NCBI GenBank assembly: GCA_048463395.1 | Contig: DBFWPL010000022.1 | Location: forward strand, 1 to 64,000 | DNA: 64,000 nt | From: JAGAJR01 sp048463395 | Lineage (GTDB): Bacteria > Pseudomonadota > Alphaproteobacteria > RF32 > CAG-239 | Reading direction: 5' to 3' | In this document: positions 34,197-43,329 of the stretch, piece by piece | Numbering within the stretch: position 1 is the first letter of the stretch | Layout: each line of letters opens with the position of its first letter | Program-made: the position numbers and the translations under genes | Notes under the pieces: generated by a model | The model's input: the letters and a program-made list of their open reading frames with translations, nothing else | Databases searched by the model: none | Told to the model about the DNA's origin: nothing

Positions 34197-34664
34197 TTGG
34201 TTAAAAACATGCCTAAAAGCGTTGTTGAGAAATTGATTGCCTGTCTGGATGAAGAAATTTATAAAGACCATAAAATGGAAATAGAAGCCCAAAAAGCATT
34301 GCAACGGCAAATAGCTGGTTTTGCAGATAAAGAAAGCCGTTTGGTAGACCTGTTTACGGAAGGTAGTATTACACAGGATTTATATACCAAAAAACTAACA
34401 GAATACAGACAAGATAAGAAAAAGCTGGAAGAAAGATTAGGCGACTATAATCACTTGACTAATCAAGGCTTAATTACGCTCAAATACTTGGCTGGCTTGC
34501 TTTTGATGTCAGACCAGATTTGGGATTTTCTGAACAACGACAAAAAACAGAGGATTTTAAAATTACTTTGTTCGGAAATTTTATTAGACGGTAAAAATGT
34601 AGTTATTTCAATAAGAAAGCCTATTTTAGCCAGTGCTAAAATAGGCTCTTGTCCAGTCTGGCTG
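34197..34664 (+). pseudogene. large serine recombinase, C-terminal remnant 1
   Basis: Encodes the coiled-coil and tail of a large serine integrase: KALQRQIAGFADKESRLVDLFTEGSITQDLYTKKL, then the common FLNNDKKQRILKLLCSEILLDGKNVVIS. The catalytic domain and zinc ribbon are missing. A perfect 13-bp hairpin (AGCCTATTTTAGC) lies at 34618-34647. The frame then runs through a CTGGCTGG-like sequence (34655-34664) into unrelated DNA, as expected where an integrase gene abuts an attachment site. Nearly identical to the remnant at 41.7-41.9 kb. Confidence 0.7.
34439..34664 (+). repeat. 225-bp direct repeat, copy 1 (second copy 41671-41896)
   Basis: The tail of the serine recombinase remnant. It matches the copy at 41671-41896 with only scattered substitutions, including the internal hairpin. 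The two copies enclose 7.2 kb. Confidence 0.9.
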
Positions 34665-34668
34665 GAAA

Positions 34669-34791
34669 GGATTTTTAGATTTAGGAGAGAAAACAGTTAT
34701 AAATTTCCAATTCTTTCAGGCTCATAGAGAGGAAATTCTTGGTATGCAAGAGCAGGTTAAGTTGATAAGAGAGATGATGAAAGTCAGATGA
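34669..34791 (+). pseudogene. C-terminal fragment of an unidentified gene
   Basis: Beyond the first CTGGCTGG site one frame reads DLGEKTVINFQFFQAHREEI and LGMQEQVKLIREMMKVR before a stop. It has normal codon use but no start, so it is probably the end of a gene cut by integration. The parent gene is not recognised. Confidence 0.35.
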
Positions 34792-34800
34792 TTAAAAATA

Positions 34801-35283
34801 TCAGTTGTTTTTGGGTAAAAGTTTATAGACAAATTTGCATATTTTTAATGCACAAGTTACAGAGTGATATGTTTTGTTTTCACTTGTGATTGCTTTGTGG
34901 AGTGAATCAATGATTCCAATACCAGAAGCTACGCATTTAATGTGTTCATCAGGAAACAACTCAATCAGTACTTCTTTGCCAATATCCATTAATACATCTC
35001 TTAAAGAAAGAACTCCTTGTTTCTCTTTGTATTGAGTATAAATATTTTGAGTGTACTGAGATAAGAAACGACAAGCATCATCATATTTTTTATCAAGAGT
35101 AGGTTGAAAAGACATATTTATGAATAAATTAATATCGTTAGCTGTTATGTTCCTGTCGGCCTCAATTATATTATTAAATTGAGATACTAAAGGACAACTG
35201 AAACTGCTATTGAGATATTTGCATTGTCCATTAATGTCTTTAAAGTATGTTTTATAAGGGCATATTGAGTATAAATCTGTCAT
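34801..35283 (-). CDS. hypothetical protein with Cys-rich N-terminus
   Basis: 160 residues. N-terminal cysteines in CPYKTYFKDINGQCKY and SFSCPL might bind a metal. The rest is helical, with no signal peptide or membrane segment and no recognised family. AT-rich, unlike hipBA next to it, and bounded by a long AT-rich gap. Function unknown; possibly cargo of the mosaic region. Confidence 0.55.
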   Translation of the reverse strand: MTDLYSICPYKTYFKDINGQCKYLNSSFSCPLVSQFNNIIEADRNITANDINLFINMSFQPTLDKKYDDACRFLSQYTQNIYTQYKEKQGVLSLRDVLMDIGKEVLIELFPDEHIKCVASGIGIIDSLHKAITSENKTYHSVTCALKICKFVYKLLPKNN

Positions 35284-35446
35284 ATTATCTCTCCATACGA
35301 TATTTTTTCATCAGAATACAAATTTCATTTTTTCAATAAGTTTTATATCACAATATTATAAAAATATCAATCAATGCACATTCTTTAACATTTCTCTCAA
35401 AACCCTTGAAAAATATAGAGTTTGAAAATCATGATCCAAAGCCCTC

Positions 35447-35493
35447 GCGGCAAAATGTTAAACTTTGTTCGGATTAGCGATAAAGTTTAACAT
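35447..35493 (-). terminator. terminator of hipBA
   Basis: A perfect 12-bp inverted repeat, ATGTTAAACTTT (35455-35466) and AAAGTTTAACAT (35482-35493), followed by TTTT on the reverse strand, 13 bases after the hipA stop. Confidence 0.6.
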
Positions 35494-35505
35494 CTGCACC
35501 GTTTT

Positions 35506-36678
35506 CTACTTTACGCCGAGCTCTTTCATATATTTGCCGTAATTTGCGAGTGCGTCATCTGTTTGTTCGATGATTGCTGAAATTTTCTTTTCCGAAAATC
35601 CGAAAGGTGAGGCGGTTTTAATCAAATCACTGTCGGTAATATCCGTTCCTTTACCGTTTACCATAGATGTTTGTTCGCCGTTGATACCCTGCGAAGGTGT
35701 TAAATCGTACGCCGGTGTCATTTTCCAGTTGTTGTCTCTATCAAGCATAAAAGAGAAGTTTTTACTGTGATCGTCTTTGTTTCCGGCTTTGACATTGAAA
35801 ATCATCAGCCGCACCATTTTCTCAACTTCCCGAATATCTTTGGTGAGTATTGAGGTTAATTTTAACAAAGCGTCATAGTTAATGCTTGATGTTCGGTGGC
35901 TGGCGTGCAATAAACCGCAGGCCGTATGAGTATGCACTTTTTCAGCACCAATCCGGTCAAAACGTTTAACGCCGAAGTGTCCGATACAGTTTTTTGAGGG
36001 GAATAAATGCGTTTCCGGCATTTCAATACCGGCATCTTTGGCAATCTTTGAATAAACATATTCCTGTGCGCCGATGTTTTTATTATCGAGCGATGAGGCG
36101 AACTTAATCAACCACGGGCTATATCCAGGTTCCGCCAAGTTTCCATGAATCAGGTTTTGCTTATCATCTGAAACCAAAGCTACAATCTTCGGGCGTGCAC
36201 CACCGGATGAGCCATTAAGCGTTAAAAGCTTATCAAGAACTTCCGAACTCTTGCCGGCCAAAATATGATTAGCTTCCAAACAAAGTGAATCCAGTTCTAT
36301 ATCGCCGACAAATTCGCTGTCATTTTCGGTGATCGGTTCATATTCCAACGCACCCATAGCATTAAGCCCAATCATAGACAAACGCTGTAATGGCGTAATT
36401 TGTTGCAGGCTCAAGCCTTTCTTTTGTAATTGTCGGTCTAAAAGCAAACAGCCCCAGCCATCGGGTAAGCTATCGTTAAACACACCGTAAAGTCCGTCAA
36501 AGGTTCGTTTGGTGTCTTCAAAGATTTGCGATTTCAACGGAAGCATAAAGGGGGACAAATTTATTCCGGTCGCAATAAATTCGGGGGCATATTCAAAAAA
36601 GATACGTTGGCCTTGTTCTTCTAAAATCCCGACAAAGTACCGCTTGCCGTAAGCATTCAAAAAAACATTCAATCTCAT
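35506..36678 (-). CDS. hipA: HipA-family Ser/Thr kinase toxin
   Basis: 390 residues of the HipA family; E. coli HipA phosphorylates GltX and causes dormancy. N-terminal domain about 1-110 (FDGLYGVFNDSLPDGWGCLLLDR). The kinase motifs are GSSGGARPK (Gly-rich loop), LIKFAS (Lys), GNKDDHSKNFSFM (catalytic loop) and PAYDLTPSQG (metal-binding Asp). All look intact, so the toxin may be active. It overlaps the antitoxin gene by 4 bases. Base composition is close to the core genome and less AT-rich than the neighbours. Confidence 0.92.
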   Translation of the reverse strand: MRLNVFLNAYGKRYFVGILEEQGQRIFFEYAPEFIATGINLSPFMLPLKSQIFEDTKRTFDGLYGVFNDSLPDGWGCLLLDRQLQKKGLSLQQITPLQRLSMIGLNAMGALEYEPITENDSEFVGDIELDSLCLEANHILAGKSSEVLDKLLTLNGSSGGARPKIVALVSDDKQNLIHGNLAEPGYSPWLIKFASSLDNKNIGAQEYVYSKIAKDAGIEMPETHLFPSKNCIGHFGVKRFDRIGAEKVHTHTACGLLHASHRTSSINYDALLKLTSILTKDIREVEKMVRLMIFNVKAGNKDDHSKNFSFMLDRDNNWKMTPAYDLTPSQGINGEQTSMVNGKGTDITDSDLIKTASPFGFSEKKISAIIEQTDDALANYGKYMKELGVK

Positions 36679-36974
36679 TTGACACTCCCTCGCTTACGCT
36701 TTTTCTCTTCTTTGCTTTCAAACAAACTGCCCCGCGGTGCATTGTCAGCAAACAAAGCTTCAAAGTTCTCTAAACAACCCAAAGTCAAGGCGATATCAAT
36801 CAGCGATTTCAATGAAATCTCGCCGGTTCTCTCAAAGCGTTTAATGCTTCCCAAGCTAACCCCGGAACGCAAAGCCAAGCCTTCCTGCGTCAGGTTTTGC
36901 TCCAAACGCTTATCTTTGGCTCTAGTTGCAATCTCTTGCGTAACTTCTTGCAGCGATTTTAATACAAAAGACAA
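36675..36974 (-). CDS. hipB: HipB-like XRE antitoxin
   Basis: 99 residues. Starts with TTG at 36974, with a GGAG ribosome site about 9 bases upstream. The helix-turn-helix is ATRAKDKRLEQNLTQEGLALRSGVSLGSIKRFERTGEISLKSLIDIALTLG (about 16-66), with a basic tail. It precedes hipA and overlaps it by 4 bases, the normal antitoxin-first order. It likely represses its own promoter and blocks HipA. Confidence 0.88.
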   Translation of the reverse strand: MSFVLKSLQEVTQEIATRAKDKRLEQNLTQEGLALRSGVSLGSIKRFERTGEISLKSLIDIALTLGCLENFEALFADNAPRGSLFESKEEKKRKRGSVK

Positions 36975-37013
36975 TATATTATCTCCAAACGCTATTATTT
37001 GCTATTTACGGAT

Positions 37014-37042
37014 ATTATATTATCTGTTAAAATAAAAGTCAA
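37014..37042 (-). promoter_or_regulatory. strong promoter of hipBA
   Basis: On the reverse strand TTGACT (37037-37042), a 17-base spacer and TATAAT (37014-37019), 40 bases before the hipB start. Near-consensus hexamers suit a promoter held down by the antitoxin. Confidence 0.7.
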
Positions 37043-37209
37043 GAGTGCAATTTCTTTACAAAAAGCACATTTTGGGGGAGGGAAGTGGAATACACCAAAC
37101 TCATTACAATAAAATTCTTATAAAGCTTTTAATATCTAATAAATTAAAGTTTATCAAATGAAATTCTGTGTTAATTTAACAGATATTGATAGCAATAAAA
37201 GGGAACGAT

Positions 37210-38037
37210 ATGAGTATTTGTCAAAAAATTCAGGATTTAGAAATAGATACACAAGATATTTGGAAAGATGATATTCTTAACCGTAAAGAAGTTGCAGAAG
37301 ACTTTACCCGTATACTAGCGGATACTCAGCAACCTTTTGTCGTTTCTGTGGATGCTTCATATGGAATGGGAAAAACTTTTTTTCTGAATAGGTGGCGTGA
37401 AAAATTAAAAAAAGATGGATATCAAGTTGCCTTTTTTAATGCATGGAATACAGATTGGGAAAAAGAACCGTTAGTTCCTTTTGTAAAAACAATTATAGAT
37501 TCATTTCCTCGAAATATAGGAGAAATACTTAAAGAAAAAAGCATAGGAATATTAAAATCTGTTAAAGACTACAGCAATTTTGTTATTGAATGTTCTGAAG
37601 GACCAGAAAATACATTAGAAAAAATAGCTCAAATTATAAATCCTGATAATAAAATTGAACAATATGAAGCAAAACAAAAACTTATCAATGATTTCAGAAA
37701 TACGATTTGTGAGAAAATTAAAGATAATAAATTATTTATATTTGTTGATGAACTGGAAAGGTGTCGTCCAACATATGCTGTTGAAGTATTAGAAACGATT
37801 AAACATATATTTGATATTCCTAATGTCATATTTATTTTAGGAATCGATAGAACTCAACTGAAACATACAATTTCAGCTTTATATGGTTCTGACATGGATG
37901 GTGAAGGATATCTTAAAAGATTTGTTGATTTAGAATTACATTTGCCTAAGCCAAATAGGTTGGATTTGATGGCAATCTCCAGTTTGTTCTTGTCAATTTT
38001 CTGCTCCACAGCTTCCGCACCGACATTTTGCTCATAA
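37210..38037 (+). pseudogene. KAP-family P-loop NTPase, truncated at the 3' end
   Basis: From the ATG at 37210 (GGGAA ribosome site) it encodes the first part of a KAP ATPase: Walker A ASYGMGKTFFLNRW (about 53-66) and Walker B KLFIFVDELERCRPTYAVEVLE (about 175). Up to FVDLELHLPKPN (about 37965) it reads as KAP. The last 24 codons are antisense to another gene, so the original C-terminus is lost. KAP NTPases are often membrane-linked and occur in phage-defence loci; the function of this remnant is doubtful. Confidence 0.7.
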
Positions 38038-38786
38038 AACTTAGCTTCTTTATTATATCCGTTGATGTTCAGGGCATTAAGAAAGCTCTTAAAACCGTTT
38101 TTGGCCGGTTTGGTGATAAACGGTGCAAAGCTTAGATTTTGGATTTTGACATCTTTTTCAATTTTCGTATTTTTAAAGCTGATTTCGCGGAAAAAAGTCA
38201 AATATTCCAAGATGCTCTTGGTCGGGATTATACTGCCGTCAAAATTTATGCTTCCCTTAAAAATCGTGTTTCTGATTTCAAGGTGATATAAGCCAAATTC
38301 CGCCGTATTGTTAAAATTCTTCATATTTAAACAGCTGTTCTCGTTAAACAGACAACGATCAATCTCTACCGGAATGCGTGCGTGTATGTCGTCAAAGTTC
38401 AGACTGCCGTTAAAGACACAGTTATTAAATTCAATGGGGGCGTCCGGATTATCATCACGAATGCGGATGTTGTAATTCTCTTCAAATACACAATCATAAA
38501 AACCGATACCGGCCGGCAGAATATCAATTACGTCATTAACCCCAAATCGGCAGTTAATGAAAAATAGTGTACTGATATAAGGCGAACTTGTCGCACCAAA
38601 TAAAGCTCCGGCAGATTGTACATCTCCAAAATCAAAGCCTTTGAAACAAATCCCGATGAGGCTTCCTTGAAAAAGACCTTAATGTTCTTTAGTTCGCGAG
38701 GAAGAGGTGCTTTTTCGGCATCCGGAAGCAGGTTGTTAATCGCCGGCACAATATCGCTCACAAAATTGTAATCATAGGGAATATCA
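37978..38786 (-). pseudogene. broken pentapeptide-repeat-like gene
   Basis: Reverse-strand fragments carry pentapeptide-like text (CVFNGSLNFDDI, CLFNENSCLNM, NTIFKGSINFDGS, ISFKNTKIEKDVKIQNLSF). A frameshift near 38680 separates them from the upstream part (VPAINNLLPDAEKAPLPREL). Neither a start nor the natural end is seen: one end abuts the serine recombinase remnant, the other the KAP gene. Base composition resembles the core genome, so it may be an old resident gene cut by insertions. Confidence 0.6.
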
Positions 38787-38807
38787 TAGCTTCAATCATA
38801 AGAGATT

Positions 38808-39628
38808 ATGTGCCAAGCACAAAAGGCTGACCACAATTTAAACATTCGTAATCCGAAATTAACAAAAGAGCCGTTTGTTCTGCAAGGAATAATAAGATGT
38901 GGTCTGACCAACCAATTGTGTGTTTGCGAGATAAAAAAGAGAAAATACATCTATATTTTCAGCTATAAAGCCGATGGTTCAAGGTGTTATGTGCCGGAAC
39001 AAAATATTTTAACTGATATTGAAGCAATCTTAAATAGGATTAAGTTGCCGGAAAATGTGGTTGAAGAACTGAAAGAAGAGCTTAAAAAGCCAAAGCTAAT
39101 GAACGACAGTATTGTCGTCAAGAGGTTATCAGGCTAAAAGCCGAACAAGAAAAGATTAAAGATAAATTAGACAATTTGTTTGATTTAAGACTTGACGGCG
39201 AGCTTGACCGAGAAACCTTTGATATCAAGCGAAACGAACTGCAATTAAAGATGAGTCGGTTAAAAAATAATATTGTCGCACATGAAAAGACAGACAATAC
39301 CTCTAACAATACAATATTAGAACTCATGGACATTGCAACAGAATCCAGATATTTGTTCTCCTGTTCGCAAAATATAGAACTCAAAAGGTTCTTACTGCAC
39401 TTTGTTTTTAAGCACTTATGGCTTACCGAAGGAAAACTAACCTACGAGTTGAATTTCCCGTTCAGCGAGTTTGAAACAACCAATTTGAAGCAAAAGGGCA
39501 AAGATGCATTAGAACTCGTGAAACCCTTGGAAATTAAAGGGCTTCAAGGAATTGAGAGCAAAAACATAGGAAATGACAATATACTTGCATTAGAACTGAA
39601 AAACATCGTTAAAAAAACAAGAGGTTAG
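38808..39628 (+). pseudogene. large serine recombinase, remnant 2 (frameshifted)
   Basis: Two frames together give part of a serine integrase. 38808-39137 holds the recombinase zinc-ribbon region (PFVLQGIIRCGLTNQLCVCE and GSRCYVPEQNI). 39176-39628 holds the coiled coil and tail (DLRLDGELDRETFDIKRNEL and FLLHFVFKHLWLTEGKL). The frame breaks near 39118. The catalytic domain is absent. The fragment is followed at about 39651 by CAGTCTGGCTGG, the same end sequence as remnant 1. Confidence 0.72.
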
Positions 39629-39798
39629 ATCTCGAAATCTAACCTCTGTTCAGTCTGGCTGGAGACATCGTGCAATTTGCGAGCTAAATTTATTAAGTGT
39701 AATTTAAGGAATTTTGCGATTTATTTGCCTAAGCTCTTGCTTTAAAGAAATAAAATCCCTAAATAACAAGAAAATAAAATTTTTTGAAAGTTGAACTA

Positions 39799-41523
39799 AT
39801 GGACGAACAGATTGATAAAGTTTCGATATACAAAATGAGTGGAAATGTAAAAGATTTTTCTGAATGTATGTCGGTAAAAATATCCAAGGATAAAATTGTT
39901 GATATAAATACTTCTTCATTAATTGGGATGTTTTATTATGATCAAATTTGTTCATCAAGCAAAAAAGAAGATATATCTTGGATTAAATTTTTTAATGAGA
40001 AAATTAAAGGTAAGATTAGTGGAGAGTATTGTAATGTTTACCCTAGGGGTATTTTCTTTTATAAATTAAATAATACAGAAGATTTTTATGTGATGACTTT
40101 TGGGCTAGGGGCTGATGCTTTCATTAATAAAAATAACATTGTATTTGATTTTGGAATTAAAGTTGCCATGAATATATGTGATCCAGATAAGTTGAGGAGA
40201 GTCTTATCTTCCAAAGTTGAAGCAATAGCTCTTCATTCAGAAAAACAAATAAATAATGGGGCTAGATTATCGATTTTTGATATAGATGATGAAAAGGAAT
40301 TTTTACGCAAGATTGCAACCAAACCTTTACCTAAATACAGTTATATATCTGTTATTACAGGAGCAGAAGCCGTCCAAATTAAATTTGGGAAGGATAAAAA
40401 ATTAGACTGGGATAATCTAGGAGAGATAACTAAAGAGTTAGATGAGTTATATCTTTCTCAAAAATATAAAGAAACATTTAAAAATTATGATAATTTTAAA
40501 TTTGTAAACAATAAAGACCCATTAAAAAATGATTTAGATGAAGAACTCCTAAAATGTTTGAAAGAGAAAAACATTGATAATATATATTTAACGTCACCAG
40601 ATTTTTTTGATTATGAAAATTTCGAATTTTCATATAATAAACCAGATAAAAAAGAGGATATTGAAAAAATAGAGAGATTTAGTGAGTTATCCCTATCTGA
40701 ATGCTTTTTTAGGTACAAGATCAAAGTTACAACAACTGCTGATACATTAAAGACCTGGAATATATTTAAATATGATATTGAGAAGAAATTTTTTTCAAAA
40801 CTATCGTCAGTTTATAACTGTTTAGTAGCAGAGCTTGATTATAACAATAACAAATTTATACTATTCAATGGACGTTGGCGTCAGGTTGATAAGGGAGTAC
40901 AAGCTAAGGTAAGTAGTTATTTTAAAAATGAAGGAATTGATTTTGAAGAATATGATGTTTCTGTTCTCTTAAATAATGTGTCTATCTGGAATGGAAAAAG
41001 CGGAAAAGACTCACAATATAAAGAAGCTATCTATAACGAAATATGTGCAAAAAATAGCAAGAGTTTGTTTATGTTTGATCGGTCAAGAACTAATTATGGG
41101 GAAATGTGTGACTTATTATCTTTAAATAGAGAATTAATACATATAAAGAGGTTTGAAACAGGTTCTGCATCAATCAGCCATTTATTTGTTCAAGCTAAAT
41201 ACTATACGGATGTTTTTATTTCAGATGATGAAGCAAGAAAACAAATGAGGGATTTTATTGATAATAGTTCTCAAGATTCGAATAAAGTAAATTATCAAAA
41301 AGATAATAATAAATTTAAAGCTATAGTTCCCGAAGAAACACCATTAGATACAGATTATACAATTATTCTATGTATTCTCACAGAGAAAGAAAAAAGAATA
41401 ACTGAGCTGCCTTTTATGGCACAATATGAAATATATCAAACACATAGATACTTAACTAATAATAGGCATTTTAAGATGAAGTTTGTAAATAGACTTATTA
41501 CTAAACAAAAAGGAAGTCTTTAA
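39799..41523 (+). CDS. TIGR04141/DUF6119-type sporadically distributed protein
   Basis: 574 residues from the ATG at 39799 (a TTG at 39784 is also in frame; neither has a clear ribosome site). The C-terminal half has the family features as I remember them: YNCLVAELDYNNNKFILFNGRWRQVD, IYNEICAKNSKSLFMFDRS and GSASISHLFVQAKYYTDVFI. Proteins of this family are scattered and often close to restriction or defence genes; the activity is not known. It is flanked by recombinase remnants and is very AT-rich, so it is likely acquired cargo. Confidence 0.7.
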   Translation: MDEQIDKVSIYKMSGNVKDFSECMSVKISKDKIVDINTSSLIGMFYYDQICSSSKKEDISWIKFFNEKIKGKISGEYCNVYPRGIFFYKLNNTEDFYVMTFGLGADAFINKNNIVFDFGIKVAMNICDPDKLRRVLSSKVEAIALHSEKQINNGARLSIFDIDDEKEFLRKIATKPLPKYSYISVITGAEAVQIKFGKDKKLDWDNLGEITKELDELYLSQKYKETFKNYDNFKFVNNKDPLKNDLDEELLKCLKEKNIDNIYLTSPDFFDYENFEFSYNKPDKKEDIEKIERFSELSLSECFFRYKIKVTTTADTLKTWNIFKYDIEKKFFSKLSSVYNCLVAELDYNNNKFILFNGRWRQVDKGVQAKVSSYFKNEGIDFEEYDVSVLLNNVSIWNGKSGKDSQYKEAIYNEICAKNSKSLFMFDRSRTNYGEMCDLLSLNRELIHIKRFETGSASISHLFVQAKYYTDVFISDDEARKQMRDFIDNSSQDSNKVNYQKDNNKFKAIVPEETPLDTDYTIILCILTEKEKRITELPFMAQYEIYQTHRYLTNNRHFKMKFVNRLITKQKGSL

Positions 41524-41670
41524 ATCATCTTGTTGTTATTCAACCAAATTCCTCCAGATTATTCATGGTAATAGTTGTCCATAGTTTTGGAGAAGGAGCT
41601 GAGATGAATTTATCAAAAGGTTTATTTATCGTGTAAATTAGTTTATCTCCAGATAATTTACAATCAGATA

Positions 41671-41896
41671 GGTGACTATAATCACCTGACAAAGCAAGGC
41701 TTAATTACACTCAAATACTTGGCTGGCTTGCTTTTGATGTCAGACCAGATTTGGGATTTTCTGAACAACGACAAAAAACAGAGGATTTTAAAATTACTTT
41801 GTTCGGAAATTTTATTGGACGGTAAAAATGTAGCTATTTCAATAAGAAAGCCTATTTTAGCACTGGCTAAAATAGGCTCTTGTCAAGTTTGGCTGG
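41671..41896 (+). pseudogene. large serine recombinase, remnant 3 (repeat copy 2)
   Basis: Only the last 75 codons remain (LITLKYLAGLLLMSDQIWDF to AKIGSCQVW). They are nearly identical to 34439-34664, including the AGCCTATTTTAGC hairpin (41849-41878). The frame continues into the tRNA-Gln-like repeat (GWLDSK). The stretch 41524-41670 upstream holds nothing recognisable. Confidence 0.75.
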
Positions 41897-41912
41897 GGTG
41901 GCTGGATTCGAA
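41890..41912. repeat. distal attachment site (att copy of tRNA-Gln 3' end)
   Basis: TGGCTGGGGTGGCTGGATTC plus GAA is identical to 59628-59650, the last 23 bases of tRNA-Gln including CCA and T-arm. Identity stops at both sides. This copy has no tRNA body. Confidence 0.9.
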
Positions 41913-41990
41913 AACCCCAGATACTAATTGTCATATATACTGCAAAATCAATTAATTAACACCTATGTTGTCTGGGGTCAAAGTCATCAA

Positions 41991-42104
41991 AAATTAGCAC
42001 CAAACATTAGCAGTTTTTTTGATTGTACATTAGCACTATAATCTTTGTCAACAATGGCTTTCAGAAGATTTTTGTTTTTGTATTTTGGTGTTAAACATTA
42101 GCAG
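41991..42104 (+). promoter_or_regulatory. arm-type integrase binding repeats, distal end
   Basis: AAATTAGCAC (41991-42000), ACATTAGCAG (42004-42013), ACATTAGCAC (42027-42036) and ACATTAGCAG (42095-42104). The first two, 3 bases apart, reproduce the pair at 59542-59564 at the other end of the element. Binding by the integrase is inferred. The rest of 41913-42262 holds no gene that I can support. Confidence 0.7.
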
Positions 42105-42262
42105 AAAAAATTAGTCGTTTGGAAAGTATTTGCATTTACGAAATCATTACTTGTATTTTGATTGGCTTATTTTATTATAAATTAAAATTTAGAGCTATCT
42201 CAAAAGCAGATGATTGTTTAAAATAATGAAATATTTAGAGATATAAGTAGAAGGTAAAATTA

Positions 42263-43135
42263 ATGAATGTTGATATTGAAAATATGGTTAATGACTTAAT
42301 TCAAAAAACAGATTGGATTGGACATATAATAACTTTTTTATCAGTGTTTTTAGGTGCGTATTTTGCTTATAGATTTGCTAATCGCCAAGAGCAACAGAAA
42401 GATAAAAAAATAAAAATAGAAAATTATAACATATTATGGAATAAAGTTGCTTTATCATTAAATAATCTTTTTCTTTTTAAAGAAGTCTATTTAGATTGTG
42501 TAAAAGAGGCTTTTGAAAGAGATGATTTTAAAGAAGCACTGCGGACGTCTTATATTCCGGACTGTGATTTTTCTTTTGATGAAAAACACTATTTCGTAAG
42601 TTTATATAACAGATGTTTTTTGACTGAATTATCCCTTTTATCTAAAATAGATTGCTCTACTATAGAGGAAATTAAAGGTTACTACCAAGATGTATTTGGT
42701 GTTTTGTATACTTTGGATAATAAGAAGCAAGATTTTCCTGAAAAGTATGAACGCTTAAAAAGACGTTTTATGTTTCTCTATAATGAGTTTGAACATTTGT
42801 GTGCTCGAGCTTATTATATTAATAAAGAATTTGTAAAAGGGTTTACCAAATATTTTAATTCATATAGCTATGATGGTACGTTAGACAATTTTGAATTAGA
42901 AGCAAAAATAACCGAGCGTATTCATAGTGAAGATAGTATATGTTTTATAAAAGATAGAGAAGCTCAATTTGATGTATATTGGCGAATTGATCCTAATATT
43001 TATTGTAATGTTTGTTTATGGTTTAGAAAAATTAAGAATTTTTTTAAATTTTTAAGCGACTTTTTCAAAAGACCTAAGATATGCAAAACCTGTTGTTGTC
43101 GTAAAATTAAAGCCAGATGTAATATGAAAGATTAA
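42263..43135 (+). CDS. single-TM protein of unknown function
   Basis: 290 residues: one membrane segment near the N-terminus (about 19-38, IGHIITFLSVFLGAYFAYRF), then a large helical cytosolic domain and a Cys-rich end (ICKTCCCRKIKARCNM). It resembles many 'DUF4760-like' one-TM proteins only in layout. First gene inside the element; AT-rich. Function unknown; possible defence or surface role is speculation. Confidence 0.7.
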   Translation: MNVDIENMVNDLIQKTDWIGHIITFLSVFLGAYFAYRFANRQEQQKDKKIKIENYNILWNKVALSLNNLFLFKEVYLDCVKEAFERDDFKEALRTSYIPDCDFSFDEKHYFVSLYNRCFLTELSLLSKIDCSTIEEIKGYYQDVFGVLYTLDNKKQDFPEKYERLKRRFMFLYNEFEHLCARAYYINKEFVKGFTKYFNSYSYDGTLDNFELEAKITERIHSEDSICFIKDREAQFDVYWRIDPNIYCNVCLWFRKIKNFFKFLSDFFKRPKICKTCCCRKIKARCNMKD

Positions 43136-43329
43136 AAATTTATAAAATTTCACATTACAATAAATAGGAGTTTTCTAATTTTCAGGGGCAGGTTTATGAT
43201 GTAATTATTTGAAATATATTTTACGAAATTTGCGAAATTATCATTTTGTAAAACATATTTTATATTTATCTTGATTTTTGCAAGTTTATTAAGTATATTT
43301 ATAATAAATATATGGAAAGGAATTTGCAA

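Larger units (their letters stand above)
34655..41912. mobile_element. mosaic of stacked serine-recombinase modules
   Basis: Three recombinase tails end at about 34664, 39660 and 41893. Each runs into CTGGCTGG (or TTGGCTGG) and then into unrelated sequence. The first interval carries hipBA, KAP and pentapeptide-like fragments; the second carries a TIGR04141-type gene. This pattern suggests repeated integration at one short target followed by decay. It is an interpretation: no intact left ends are identified. Confidence 0.5.

Noticed and set aside
34197..34727. Complete recombinase gene
   Set aside because: Catalytic N-terminal domain and zinc ribbon are missing; the last 20 codons are foreign to the family.
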